A stretch of DNA of 64,000 nt from PKWO01 sp036384915 (lineage in GTDB: Bacteria > Pseudomonadota > Gammaproteobacteria > Burkholderiales > Burkholderiaceae_D): positions 1 through 64,000 of the forward strand of contig DASVLJ010000015.1 in NCBI GenBank assembly GCA_036384915.1. Reading direction: 5' to 3'. A program made the position numbers and the translations under genes. The notes beneath the pieces are model-generated. The model worked only from the letters and a program-made list of their open reading frames with translations, ran no database searches and was not told the origin of the DNA. Of this stretch, positions 1 to 8,454 are shown one piece after another; the stretch's first letter is position 1; each line of letters begins with the position of its first letter.

Positions 1-106
1 TGCAATGGATGGAGAAAAGTCCCACTTTGCCCCCGTTTTTCCGGCTGTAGCTACGGCTACAGTCCTCAAAAGCGAGGCCAAATTGGGCTCTTTTCCCACC
101 CATTTC
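1..106. repeat. Long imperfect palindrome at the left edge
   Basis: The first 106 bases fold back on themselves. The centre is a 7-bp perfect stem CTGTAGC (45-51) / GCTACAG (56-62) with a TACG loop. The outer arms also pair with scattered mismatches: AATGGATGGAGAAAAG near 4-19 against its near-complement at 91-105, and CCCACTTTG (21-29) against CAAATTGGG (79-87). It may continue beyond the window. No gene lies here; it could be a dispersed palindromic repeat or a terminator for the leftward gene ending at 146. Confidence 0.6.
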
Positions 107-145
107 GCTTCGACTCGTTCTGCCGCGCAGACTCCTAGGCCGCGG

Positions 146-682
146 TCAGCTTTGAGCGATCGCCTTGTACTGGCGAATAGCGGCGACACCGCGCCACAGT
201 CCATAGATGGCATAGGCATGGAAGGCCACACCGATCCAGTCTTGCGCGAGAACGAAGACCACCGTATCGAGCGCGAACACGGCCATGCCGATGATGAAGG
301 CCACCATCGAGGGGCGGCGCGCGAACCAACCGCAGGCGGCAAAAAACGCGGTCAGTGCCACGCCGCCGGCGCATGCCGCCATGACCGCGCCGTCGCTTGC
401 ACCCGCAGTCGTCATGTCCTTGGCCCAGCCGCCCAGCATTTCGGAAAAGCCCAGGCCGATGATGAAGCGAAAATTGGCGCCCGTGGCAATGGCGACGAGA
501 TTGACCAGCGAAAGCCCAGCAATCCAGTAGAACCAGTTGGCGGCGCGCACGATGTGCGTCATGACGATTGCGCACGCTGCGGCTTTTTGTTCCGACAGGG
601 ATGCCTGTTCGACGCTGGTCGCCTGGGTGGGATTGACGTAAGGATTGGTGGATTCGGCGTTGCCGCCGGGTTCTGTTTGCAT
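146..682 (-). CDS. Hypothetical multi-pass membrane protein
   Basis: A 178-residue protein of unknown function. The first 40 residues are polar and low in hydrophobicity; after that come about four hydrophobic stretches typical of membrane helices (around residues 48-68, 95-120, 122-150 and 152-165). No catalytic motif is recognised. The start is well supported: AAGGGGA sits a few bases upstream of the ATG on the minus strand. It is separated by about 210 bp from the oxidoreductase gene on the same strand, and a strong hairpin lies in between, so it is probably its own transcription unit. Confidence 0.7.
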   Translation of the reverse strand: MQTEPGGNAESTNPYVNPTQATSVEQASLSEQKAAACAIVMTHIVRAANWFYWIAGLSLVNLVAIATGANFRFIIGLGFSEMLGGWAKDMTTAGASDGAVMAACAGGVALTAFFAACGWFARRPSMVAFIIGMAVFALDTVVFVLAQDWIGVAFHAYAIYGLWRGVAAIRQYKAIAQS

Positions 683-755
683 GAGTTCCCCTTGAAATAA
701 TCGAAATTGCCATCCTGGCCGGGTCTTTCCTCATGCCCCGCTTCTCTTTGGCTTA

Positions 756-786
756 CTCTGCGCCGGCAATCAATACCGGCGCAGAG
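756..786. terminator. Strong hairpin after the MDR oxidoreductase gene
   Basis: Perfect 11-bp stem CTCTGCGCCGG (756-766) / CCGGCGCAGAG (776-786) with a 9-nt loop. A second pairing GCTTAC (751-756) / GTAAGC (794-799) lies just outside. It lies downstream of the leftward gene ending at 897. There is no clear T-run, so intrinsic termination is likely but not certain. Confidence 0.5.
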
Positions 787-896
787 CGGTAGTGTAAGCG
801 AAACCCTGCCTCTTTTGGCGCTTGGAACCCATATCAAAAGGCCAGGACGCTTGCCGGGGCCGGTGGGGGCTATCTGTCTCTCCCACCCACGAAACC

Positions 897-1922
897 TTAG
901 TCCTTGGCGACTTGCAGAATCAGCTTGCCGAAGTTCTTGCCCTCGAACAGCATCAGCAGGGTATCGGGGAAGGTTTCGAGGCCTTCGACCACGTCTTCGC
1001 GCGTGTGGAATGTGCCCTCCCGCATCCACTTGGCCATCTCGGCCACGCCTTCGTGATAGCGGTTGGCATAGTCGAACACCACGATGCCTTCCATGCGCGC
1101 GCGGTTGACCAGCAGCGACAGGTAGTTGGCCGGGCCTTTCACGGGAGTGGTGTTGTTGTATTGCGAGATTGCGCCGCAGATGACGATGCGGGCCTTCAGG
1201 TTGATGCGGGTTAATACCGTGTCGAGGATATCGCCGCCGACGTTGTCGAAATAGACGTCCACGCCGTTCGGGCAATGTTCCTTCAAGCCGTCCTTTACCG
1301 AGCCGGTCTTGTAATCGATGCAGGCGTCGAAGCCCAGTTCCTTGACGACGAAATCGCATTTGTCCTTGCCGCCGGCGATGCCGACCACGCGGCAACCCTT
1401 GTGCTTGGCCACCTGGCCCACGGTCTGGCCCACGGCGCCGGCCGCGCCCGATACCACCACGGTTTCGCCGGCCTTGGGCTGGCCCACGTCGAGCAAGCCG
1501 AAGTAAGCCGTCATGCCGGGCATGCCGAGCGCGTTGAGGTATTTGGTCAGCGGCGCGGCCTTGGGATCGACCTTGTACAGGGCGGCGGTCTTGTCGTTGG
1601 CCGCGCCGGCCCAGTATTCTTGCACGCCCAGGCCACCGGAGACGTAGTCGCCGACAGCGAATTTGTCCGACTTCGATTGCACCACCTTGCCGATGCCGCC
1701 TGCGCGCATCACTTCGCCGATGGCCACCGGACGGATGTAAGACTTGCCTTCGTTCATCCAGCCGCGCATGGCGGGGTCGAGCGAAAGATAAAGCACCTTG
1801 ACCAGCACTTCGCCGTCGGCCAGCTCGCGCACGGGTTCCGAGGTGAAGTCCCAGTCGCTGGTTTTGGGCATGCCGACCGGGCGCGCGGCCAGGCGGAATT
1901 GGCGGTTGTTCAATGTGGTCAT
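897..1922 (-). CDS. NADP-dependent MDR-family oxidoreductase (CurA / leukotriene B4 dehydrogenase type)
   Basis: A 341-residue zinc-free medium-chain dehydrogenase/reductase. The N-terminus (NRQFRLAARPVGMP, then a GroES-like fold with LYLSLDPAMRGWM) is the signature of the CurA / 2-alkenal reductase branch, and the nucleotide site reads GAAGAVGQTVGQVAK around residues 153-167. Proteins of this branch reduce alpha,beta-unsaturated aldehydes and ketones with NADPH in the cytosol. The zinc-binding cysteines of alcohol dehydrogenases are absent. Length matches the family. It stands alone; the real substrate cannot be read from sequence. Confidence 0.9.
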   Translation of the reverse strand: MTTLNNRQFRLAARPVGMPKTSDWDFTSEPVRELADGEVLVKVLYLSLDPAMRGWMNEGKSYIRPVAIGEVMRAGGIGKVVQSKSDKFAVGDYVSGGLGVQEYWAGAANDKTAALYKVDPKAAPLTKYLNALGMPGMTAYFGLLDVGQPKAGETVVVSGAAGAVGQTVGQVAKHKGCRVVGIAGGKDKCDFVVKELGFDACIDYKTGSVKDGLKEHCPNGVDVYFDNVGGDILDTVLTRINLKARIVICGAISQYNNTTPVKGPANYLSLLVNRARMEGIVVFDYANRYHEGVAEMAKWMREGTFHTREDVVEGLETFPDTLLMLFEGKNFGKLILQVAKD

Positions 1923-2127
1923 TGTGCGTCTCCGTAAGTAAGTGTGGCAGGTGGATGCGACTATACCTCAAATTAAAACGATCGTGCTTTTTTAATTTTT
2001 TTGTGAACTTTTTATTAATACCACATACCAATCTGCGTTGCCGCGGGATTTCCGTTGCAACTGTTTCCCCTCGTGCATACCACGGCAGGAAACAAGTTAA
2101 TCAAAGTTAAGCATTTGAGGAGAAATC

Positions 2128-2688
2128 ATGCTTCGATCCGATACGCTTTTCGGCAAACGCGAAGGCGTCCCGCCCCATCCGCAACCCGGCACCCTTGGGG
2201 GCGGCGCGCCGTCGGCGAGACCGCCTCTGGGACAGGGGCAAAACCTGGCCGCCACCTTGACCGAAAGTGCGAAACAAGGCGCTGGTGCACAGCCGGCTGC
2301 GGCTGCGGCGAAGCCGGCGGCCGACACCTCCAGCAGCAGATTGATCGTGGGCCCGAATATCAAGTTGAAGGGTGTCGAGATCACCGACTGCGACACCATC
2401 GTCGTCGAAGGCCTGGTCGAAGCGACCATTTATGCGCGCGAAATCCAGATCGACGAGCCCGGCGCGTTCAAGGGCGCGGCACATGTCGATTCCGGTGAAA
2501 TCCATGGCGAATTCGACGGCGATTTGACCGTGGCCGAGAAGCTGACTATTTTCTCGAACGGCAAGGTTTCGGGCAAGATCCGTTACGGCAAGCTGGTGAT
2601 CGAAGAGGGAGGGCAGCTTTCGGGCGACGTGCAGATGGATTCGTCGGGCAAGTCCGCCAAATCTCCTGTGCCGATGAAGGAGTCTTGA
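2128..2688 (+). CDS. Bactofilin family polymer-forming protein
   Basis: A 186-residue protein with a disordered, Pro/Ala-rich N-terminal tail (about residues 1-70) and a bactofilin domain (about 71-175) made of short repeated strands such as IEGLVEATIYAREIQI and GEIHGEFDGDLTVAEKLTIF, the right-handed beta-helix pattern of this family. Bactofilins polymerise without nucleotide into filaments used for cell shape, stalk or envelope placement. The start has a clear ribosome site (GAGGAGAAATC before ATG). A damaged small gene follows about 110 bp downstream on the same strand. No peptidoglycan hydrolase is adjacent, unlike the classical bacM/lmdC pairing. Confidence 0.88.
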   Translation: MLRSDTLFGKREGVPPHPQPGTLGGGAPSARPPLGQGQNLAATLTESAKQGAGAQPAAAAAKPAADTSSSRLIVGPNIKLKGVEITDCDTIVVEGLVEATIYAREIQIDEPGAFKGAAHVDSGEIHGEFDGDLTVAEKLTIFSNGKVSGKIRYGKLVIEEGGQLSGDVQMDSSGKSAKSPVPMKES

Positions 2689-2802
2689 TGCCGTGGTGGC
2701 AGGGGTGTTGCAGGCTCACCCGATGCCACCGGCTTCCCTTGGCGGCTGCACGCCGGAGGCATATAGTCGGCGGGTAGCTCCACAAAAAACACTGAAGCCG
2801 AG

Positions 2803-3115
2803 ATGGTGCTGTCCAAAACAGCGGTGGTGCCGTCCGGGCCGATCTACACCGGCGGGTTGAATCTCGACGTCAAGTACCTTGAACCGGGCGGCGTGGAGAC
2901 CGACGTCGAAAAAAATGGATCAGTGCCGACACGGCCAAGCACATGGCCAACGTGGAAGCGATCAAGGTGTGCTTCATTGCTTCCGATCCCATGGCAACCC
3001 GCTTCTACGACGACAAGAGCAACCCCCCTGGGGCTGGCTGGCCGGCGGCGTCGCGCTCTTCTTCGTGGCGCGGTTCGCGCACAAATTGGCGAAGCAGGAA
3101 TCGGTTGCCGATTGA
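2803..3115 (+). pseudogene. Small membrane-anchored protein gene broken by two homopolymer frameshifts
   Basis: Three overlapping reading-frame pieces read as one protein. The first (from 2803) runs to DVEKN at a run of seven A (about 2909-2915); one extra A moves into the frame reading WISADTAKHMANVEAIKV, which runs to NPP at a six-C run (about 3023-3028); one extra C moves into WGWLAGGVALFFVARFAHK, ending at the stop at 3113-3115. The restored product has about 105 residues with a C-terminal membrane helix. The start is uncertain because the frame is open back to 2767. The layout vaguely resembles DUF3592-type proteins (YDDKSNPP then a hydrophobic helix), but this is a guess. Either sequencing error or true decay could explain it. 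Confidence 0.55.
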
Positions 3116-3201
3116 ACGGCGCGAGATAGTGCGCCCGGGTGTGCGACAATACGGCCTTCGCCGACGCTGTCTCCTGCCTTGTTCATTTTCGATTGCACGC
3201 C

Positions 3202-4071
3202 ATGAAGCACCCGGAATACATCCTTACCCTGTCCTGCGGTGACCACCGCGGCATTGTCCACAGCGTATCGGGCTTCCTGGCCGAACACGGCTGCAACATC
3301 ATCGATTCGGCGCAATTCGGCGACAGCCAGTCGCAGACCTTTTTCATGCGCGTGCATTTCGCGGCGGAAGATGCGGCCGTGTCCGATAGCGCCCTGCGCG
3401 AGGCTTTCGGCCATTTGGCGCAAACCATGCAGCTCGATTGGCAGATGCACGACGCGCACAAGAAGCCGCGCGTGATGATCATGGTGTCGAAGATCGGCCA
3501 TTGCCTGAACGACTTGCTGTTCCGCTACAAGAGCGGCTTGCTGCCGGTCGAGATTCCGGCCATCGTCTCCAACCATACCGAGTTCTACCAGCTCGCGGCA
3601 AGCTACAACATCCCGTTCCATCACCTGCCGCTGGCGGCCGGGGCATCGGCTGAGGCCAAGCATGCGCAGGAACAGCGCGTGCTCGAAATCGTCGAGAGCA
3701 ACCAGATCGATCTCGTGGTGCTGGCGCGCTACATGCAAATCCTTTCGCCCGCGATGTGCGAAGCCTTGAAGGGCCGCGCGATCAACATCCACCATTCCTT
3801 CCTGCCCAGCTTCAAGGGCGCCAAGCCCTACTACCAGGCGCACGAGCGCGGCGTGAAGCTGATCGGCGCAACGGCGCACTTCGTCACCGGCGATCTCGAT
3901 GAAGGCCCGATCATCGAGCAGGATGTGGAGCGTGTCGACCATGCCATGGGGCCGGAAGCCTTGACGGCCATCGGGCGCGACGTCGAATGCGTGGTGCTGG
4001 CGCGGGCGGTGAAGTGCTTCGTCGAGCATCGTATCCTGTTGAACGGCCACAAGACGGTCGTCTTCAAATAG
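3202..4071 (+). CDS. purU: Formyltetrahydrofolate deformylase
   Basis: A 289-residue enzyme that hydrolyses 10-formyl-tetrahydrofolate to formate and tetrahydrofolate, balancing the one-carbon pool in the cytosol. An N-terminal ACT domain (about residues 5-80, starting YILTLSCGDHRGIVHSVSGF) precedes a formyltransferase-type hydrolase domain (about 88-285). The catalytic trio is visible: Asn195 and His197 in INIHHSFLPSF, and Asp233 in the DLDEGPIIEQDV segment. The ATG at 3202 is chosen because it gives the family length; an upstream in-frame start at 3139 would add 21 unrelated residues. The next gene begins one base after the stop. Confidence 0.95.
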   Translation: MKHPEYILTLSCGDHRGIVHSVSGFLAEHGCNIIDSAQFGDSQSQTFFMRVHFAAEDAAVSDSALREAFGHLAQTMQLDWQMHDAHKKPRVMIMVSKIGHCLNDLLFRYKSGLLPVEIPAIVSNHTEFYQLAASYNIPFHHLPLAAGASAEAKHAQEQRVLEIVESNQIDLVVLARYMQILSPAMCEALKGRAINIHHSFLPSFKGAKPYYQAHERGVKLIGATAHFVTGDLDEGPIIEQDVERVDHAMGPEALTAIGRDVECVVLARAVKCFVEHRILLNGHKTVVFK

Positions 4072-4072
4072 C

Positions 4073-4867
4073 GTGGGTAGCGAGCTGCGCCATGCGGCCC
4101 TGGCCTGCCTCGCCGAGCGCGATGCGCAAGCCAAGGCCGATGCCGTGCAAGCCCTGGCGCAACGCTGGAACGACGGCGCTCTGACGCTCGATGAGCAAGC
4201 GCCGATCGAGGAGCCGGCGGATATTCCCGGCCGTCCCGATCTGCCCGAACTGGTCGATCCGCTCGCCGTGGGCCGCCGCTCCATGGGCAGCGTGGAAGGC
4301 CGCGCCGCACTGATCCACGCGCTGGCCCATATCGAATTCAATGCCGTCAATCTCGCGCTCGACGCCGTCTGGCGCTTCGCCGCCATGCCGCGCGAGTTCT
4401 ATACCGACTGGCTGCGCGTGGCGGCCGAGGAAGCCTTGCATTTCTCCCTGCTGGCACGCCACTTGCAAACGCTGGGCTATGGCTACGGCAGCTTCAAGGC
4501 GCACAACAGCCTGTGGGACATGGCGCACAAGACGCGCGGCGACGTGCTGGCGCGCATCGCGCTGGTGCCGCGCACCTTCGAGGCGCGCGGGCTCGATGCC
4601 ACGCCGCCGATCCGCGCCAAGCTGGCGCAAGCCGGCGACCAGGCGGCGGCGCAAATCCTCGACATCATCCTGCGCGACGAGATCGGCCACGTGGCCGTGG
4701 GCAACCGCTGGTTCGGCTGGCTGTGCGGGCAGCGCCGGCTTGACCCGGTTGCCACGTTCGCCGAATTGTCGCAGCAATACAAGGCCCCCATGCTGCGCGG
4801 GCCGTTCAACATCGAAGCGCGGCGCGCGGCCGGCTTTACGGAAGAGGAACTGTCGCGTCTGATTTGA
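4073..4867 (+). CDS. DUF455 ferritin-like protein
   Basis: A 264-residue member of the DUF455 (PF04305) group of ferritin-like proteins. The helical-bundle metal ligands are visible as HIEFNAV, EEALHF and RDEIGHVAVG, the E/ExxH pattern that holds a di-iron site. The family's reaction is not established; it is distantly related to the tRNA hydroxylase MiaE. It begins with GTG one base after the purU stop, so the two genes are very probably co-transcribed and perhaps translationally coupled. No signal peptide, so cytoplasmic. Confidence 0.85.
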   Translation: MGSELRHAALACLAERDAQAKADAVQALAQRWNDGALTLDEQAPIEEPADIPGRPDLPELVDPLAVGRRSMGSVEGRAALIHALAHIEFNAVNLALDAVWRFAAMPREFYTDWLRVAAEEALHFSLLARHLQTLGYGYGSFKAHNSLWDMAHKTRGDVLARIALVPRTFEARGLDATPPIRAKLAQAGDQAAAQILDIILRDEIGHVAVGNRWFGWLCGQRRLDPVATFAELSQQYKAPMLRGPFNIEARRAAGFTEEELSRLI

Positions 4868-4901
4868 GTCTGTCGTAATTTCTTTGCAAGGGGAGAACGG
4901 C

Positions 4902-5924
4902 ATGCTGGAAAGCAAGATGGCCACGCTGGCTCTGCAGGGCGGCGGCTCGCATGGCGCTTTCACCTGGGGCGTGCTGGACCGCTTGCTCGAAGACGGGCGC
5001 ATGGAGATCGAAGCCATCAGCGGCGCTTCCGCCGGTGCGGTCAACGGCGTGGTGTTGGCGCATGGTTATGCCAAGGGCGGACGCGAAGGCGCGCGCGAGG
5101 CGCTGGCGGCTTTCTGGCAGCGCGTCTCGCTCAAGGCGCCGTTCAGCTTCCTGCCGGAGGAAATGCAGCCGCCCGATGCGCTGGGCTTGTCGGGGATGCT
5201 GCCGGCGATGCTGCTGTCCTTGACGCGCGTGCTTTCGCCCTACCAACTGAACCCGTTCGACATCAACCCCTTGCGCGACATCCTGGCCGAGCAGATCGAC
5301 TTTGAACTGTTGCGCGAGCATGGCCGGATCAAGCTCTTCGTCGCCGCCACGGAAGTCGCCAGCGGCAAGCTGCGCATCTTCCGCAACCGGCAGATATCGC
5401 TCGATGCGGTGCTGGCCTCGGCCTGCCTGCCGGCCTTGCACCATGCCGTCGAGATCGATGGCCTCGCCTACTGGGACGGCGGCTTCACTGCCAATCCGCC
5501 CATTTTCCCCTTGTTGCATCAATGCCGTGCGCGCGACATCGTCGTGGTGCTGCTGCATGCCCATCCGAAGGACGGCGTGCCCACCACGGCCGACGAGATC
5601 GTCGCGCGCCTGACCGACATCGGCTTTTCCTCGGCGCTGTTCACCGAACTGCAGGGCATCGCGCTGGCCAAGCGCGAAGCGCAGCGCAGCTGGTTCGCCT
5701 TGGGGCGGATGGAGCGGCGCTTGCGCAACCTGCACGTGCACCTGGTCGATGCGCCCGACTTCATGAGCGGCTTGCCGGGGTTGTCCAAGCTGAATACGCA
5801 GGCTTCCTTCATCGGGGCGCTGTTCGAGGAAGGGCGCAGGCAGGGGGCGGCGTGGCTGGAGCAGCACTTCCAGCATTTGGGGGTGTTTTCCTCGTTTAAT
5901 CTTGCGCGGTATTTGCACGCATGA
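4902..5924 (+). CDS. Patatin-like phospholipase
   Basis: A 340-residue patatin-fold esterase/lipase. The oxyanion-hole glycines are at GGGSHG (13-18), the nucleophile is Ser43 in GASAG, and the dyad aspartate is Asp193 in WDGGF. These proteins hydrolyse acyl esters of lipids; this one lacks a signal peptide and an autotransporter barrel, so it is expected in the cytoplasm or at the inner membrane. The start at 4902 is preferred over an upstream TTG at 4884 because AAGGGGAG stands 6-7 bases in front of it. It sits 34 bp after the DUF455 gene and may share its transcript. Confidence 0.92.
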   Translation: MLESKMATLALQGGGSHGAFTWGVLDRLLEDGRMEIEAISGASAGAVNGVVLAHGYAKGGREGAREALAAFWQRVSLKAPFSFLPEEMQPPDALGLSGMLPAMLLSLTRVLSPYQLNPFDINPLRDILAEQIDFELLREHGRIKLFVAATEVASGKLRIFRNRQISLDAVLASACLPALHHAVEIDGLAYWDGGFTANPPIFPLLHQCRARDIVVVLLHAHPKDGVPTTADEIVARLTDIGFSSALFTELQGIALAKREAQRSWFALGRMERRLRNLHVHLVDAPDFMSGLPGLSKLNTQASFIGALFEEGRRQGAAWLEQHFQHLGVFSSFNLARYLHA

Positions 5925-6078
5925 TGTCTTTATGGAAATTTTTGTAAGACACGATCAGAAATGTGTGGCGCGATTGACGCGACCAGCTGCACGGATGCCC
6001 CCAATCGGCGTATAAATGTTTGCATACGGAAAAAGCTGATGACATGAATATCGGCAACGCCACTTCGGGGGAAGGATC

Positions 6079-7803
6079 GTGAAGCTATCCGACTTGAAAA
6101 TAGGGGCGCGCCTGGGTCTCCAGGCGGGGTTCCTGATGCTGGCCATGCTGGCTGTGGGGCTTGAGGGCTGGTTCACCCTGAGCCAGAGCAACGCGCGCAG
6201 CGCAGACATGATGCAAAAAGCAGCCATGCTCGAGCAATCGATCGATACCGCGCGCAGCGCGCAGGTCGAATTCAAGAAGCAGGTGCAGGAGTGGAAAGAC
6301 ACGCTCCTGCGCGGCAACGACCGGGCCCAGTTCGACAAATACAGCAAGGCCTTTGCCGATCGTAGCGCGCAGACCGACGCCTACCTGCAAAAGCTCAAGG
6401 ATTTGTTCGTCAAGCTGAAATTCGACACCGCCGCCGTCGACGAGGCGATCAAATCGCACCAGGAGCTGGGCCTCAAATACGCCGAAGCGCTCAAGCAATA
6501 CGACGTGGCCAATGCCGGAAGCGCCCACACGGTCGATGCGCTGGTCAAGGGTATGGACCGCCCGCCTACGCAAAAAATCGACGGCATCGTGAGCTATGTG
6601 CTGGAGCAATCCAACCAGATGATGGCGGCGGCCGACCGGCAGGCGCAGGACAGCTACAAGACTGCTTGCGTGCTGCTCCTGGCGGCGGTGGCGCTGGCTG
6701 CCGCGTTCGGTGTGGTCGTCACGCTGTGGCTTGGCAAGAGCATCACCCAGCCGCTGCAACAGGCGGTGGAAATGGCCGAGACGGTGGCCGCCGGCGACTT
6801 GCGCAGCACGGTCGCCTCCACCAGCCGGGACGAGACCGGCCAGCTCCTGAAGGCGCTCGGCGGCATGAACAACAGCCTCATCAGGATCGTCTCCGAAGTG
6901 CGCCGCAGTACACACACCATCAGCGGCGCGGCCAGGGAAATCGCACGCGGCAACCTCGACCTGTCGGCCCGCACCGAAGACCAGGCCGGCTCGCTGGAAG
7001 AAACCGCCTCGGCCATGGAGCAGTTGACCTCGACGGTCAAGGCCAACGCGGAGAATGCGCGCGAGGCGAGCAGCCTCGCGGTCACGGCGTCGGAAGTGGC
7101 GATGAAGGGCGGAGCCGTGGTGTCGCAGGTAGTCGAGACGATGGGGTCGATCAATGCGTCGTCTAAGAAGATCGTCGATATCATCGGCGTGATCGACGGC
7201 ATTGCGTTCCAGACCAATATCCTTGCGCTCAATGCCGCCGTGGAGGCGGCACGCGCCGGCGAGCAGGGGCGCGGTTTTGCCGTGGTGGCGGCGGAGGTGC
7301 GCAACCTGGCGCAGCGCAGTGCTTCGGCCGCCAGGGAGATCAAGGCCTTGATCGGAGATTCGGTGGAAAAGGTCGACGCCGGCGCGAGGCTGGTCGACCA
7401 GGCCGGCGCCACCATGAGCGAGATCGTGGCCAGCGTCAAGCGCGTGTCCGACATCATTTCGGAAATATCGGTCGCCAGCAGCGAGCAGACCAGCGGCATC
7501 GAGCAGATCAACCACGCCATCATGCGGATGGATACCGTGACCCAGCGCAACGCCGCCCTGGTCGAGGAAGCGGCGGCTGCGGCAGACGCGATGCAGCACC
7601 AGGGCACGGTGCTGGTGGATTCGGTGAGCGTGTTCAAGATCGGCGATGAGGCGGCGCGGTATGCGGTGTCGTCGGACGGGATTGTGGGGCGCAGGGAGGC
7701 TGTGGCGCCGGTACGGCCGAGGCTTCGGCCTATCAAGCGGCCGGCACTGGCGGCGAACCCCAAGACGAGTAACGGTGCGACTGACGATTGGCAAGAGTTT
7801 TGA
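6079..7803 (+). CDS. Methyl-accepting chemotaxis protein with C-terminal docking pentapeptide
   Basis: A 574-residue chemoreceptor. Transmembrane helix 1 is about residues 13-33, a periplasmic four-helix-type sensor domain follows, transmembrane helix 2 is about 195-217, then a HAMP linker (about 218-270) and the signalling hairpin, with the conserved tip IDGIAFQTNILALNAAVEAA near residues 372-391. The last five residues, DWQEF, fit the xWxxF tether by which CheR and CheB dock on receptors. The start is a GTG with GGGGGAAGGA just upstream. No che genes are adjacent. The ligand is unknown. Confidence 0.95.
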   Translation: MKLSDLKIGARLGLQAGFLMLAMLAVGLEGWFTLSQSNARSADMMQKAAMLEQSIDTARSAQVEFKKQVQEWKDTLLRGNDRAQFDKYSKAFADRSAQTDAYLQKLKDLFVKLKFDTAAVDEAIKSHQELGLKYAEALKQYDVANAGSAHTVDALVKGMDRPPTQKIDGIVSYVLEQSNQMMAAADRQAQDSYKTACVLLLAAVALAAAFGVVVTLWLGKSITQPLQQAVEMAETVAAGDLRSTVASTSRDETGQLLKALGGMNNSLIRIVSEVRRSTHTISGAAREIARGNLDLSARTEDQAGSLEETASAMEQLTSTVKANAENAREASSLAVTASEVAMKGGAVVSQVVETMGSINASSKKIVDIIGVIDGIAFQTNILALNAAVEAARAGEQGRGFAVVAAEVRNLAQRSASAAREIKALIGDSVEKVDAGARLVDQAGATMSEIVASVKRVSDIISEISVASSEQTSGIEQINHAIMRMDTVTQRNAALVEEAAAAADAMQHQGTVLVDSVSVFKIGDEAARYAVSSDGIVGRREAVAPVRPRLRPIKRPALAANPKTSNGATDDWQEF

Positions 7804-7836
7804 CGTCCGCCGATTATGCGTGTGGCTACTGGTCGC

Positions 7837-7860
7837 CCCTCTCCCGCCTGCGGGAGAGGG
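7837..7860. repeat. CCCTCTCCCGC hairpin repeat
   Basis: Perfect 11-bp inverted repeat CCCTCTCCCGC (7837-7847) / GCGGGAGAGGG (7850-7860) with only two bases between. This GC-rich hairpin type is scattered in intergenic spaces of many proteobacterial genomes. It lies 33 bp after the chemoreceptor gene and could also end its transcript, though no T-run follows. Confidence 0.6.
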
Positions 7861-8250
7861 ACTTGAAAAGCCCTCCGCCAACCACCAACGCGGCTTCACC
7901 ATCCCCCGGGCTGTCGCGAGTCTCCAAGAAGCCGCCCGCATTATTTGCATTGTTACCGCCGAAATTTTCCGTGATCGCGGACAGGTGATCGCCGGCCGTG
8001 CCGGGCGAAGAGGCGAGGGCGGCAACATCCTGCGCCCTGACGGTCTGCCCCCTTTCGCATTCGCGGCTGGAAAAAACACTCCCACTCCCAGTCCCGGACA
8101 CTGCGCATAAAAAACCGGATCGCCGTTCTCCCCGATCCCGGCCGGGAATACCGGTTGCCTTTCTCATCGCGTTCATCATGCGGCACAAGCACTGCCTGGC
8201 GCGCTGCTTGACCGCAGGCGCAGGTACTTGAGCACGACCTCATTGATAAA

Positions 8251-8276
8251 CCCAATCCGACACATGTCGGATTGGG
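8251..8276. repeat. CCAATCCGACA palindromic repeat
   Basis: Perfect 12-bp inverted repeat CCCAATCCGACA (8251-8262) / TGTCGGATTGGG (8265-8276). The core AATCCGACA/TGTCGGATT is typical of dispersed REP-like palindromes of beta- and gammaproteobacteria. The rest of the 650-bp gene-free stretch 7804-8454 holds this repeat, the hairpin at 7837 and the receptor promoter near 8382; I see no supportable gene in it. Confidence 0.6.
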
Positions 8277-8381
8277 GGAATAGGGCAAGGGAGGTAGTCT
8301 TGGGCCCCATGAAATGTAGAAGAGAAATGCGCAGCTTCCCTGAGGCAGTTTTGCATAGAAATATGCATTCAAGTTGCTGCT

Positions 8382-8411
8382 TTGACAGCTGCGCTATCTT
8401 GCCGATATTTT
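8382..8411 (+). promoter_or_regulatory. Sigma-70 promoter of the TonB receptor gene
   Basis: TTGACA at 8382-8387, an 18-bp spacer and TATTTT at 8406-8411, about 40 bases before the start codon. A short palindrome GCATA-GAAA-TATGC (8353-8366) lies just upstream of the -35 box and may bind a regulator. Confidence 0.6.
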
Positions 8412-8454
8412 GCAAATGACAACAATGAATCTATTAATGGCCTAAGGAATGATC

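Noticed and set aside
6085..8085. Very long leftward open frame opposite the first chemoreceptor gene
   Set aside because: It mirrors the GC-rich coding strand of a certain gene; the composition (His/Arg/Gly-rich) is that of a shadow frame.
7826..8372. Leftward open frames of 120-139 codons in the spacer after the first chemoreceptor
   Set aside because: Their translations run through the two hairpin repeats, are rich in Arg/Gly/Ser without domain features, and lack ribosome sites.
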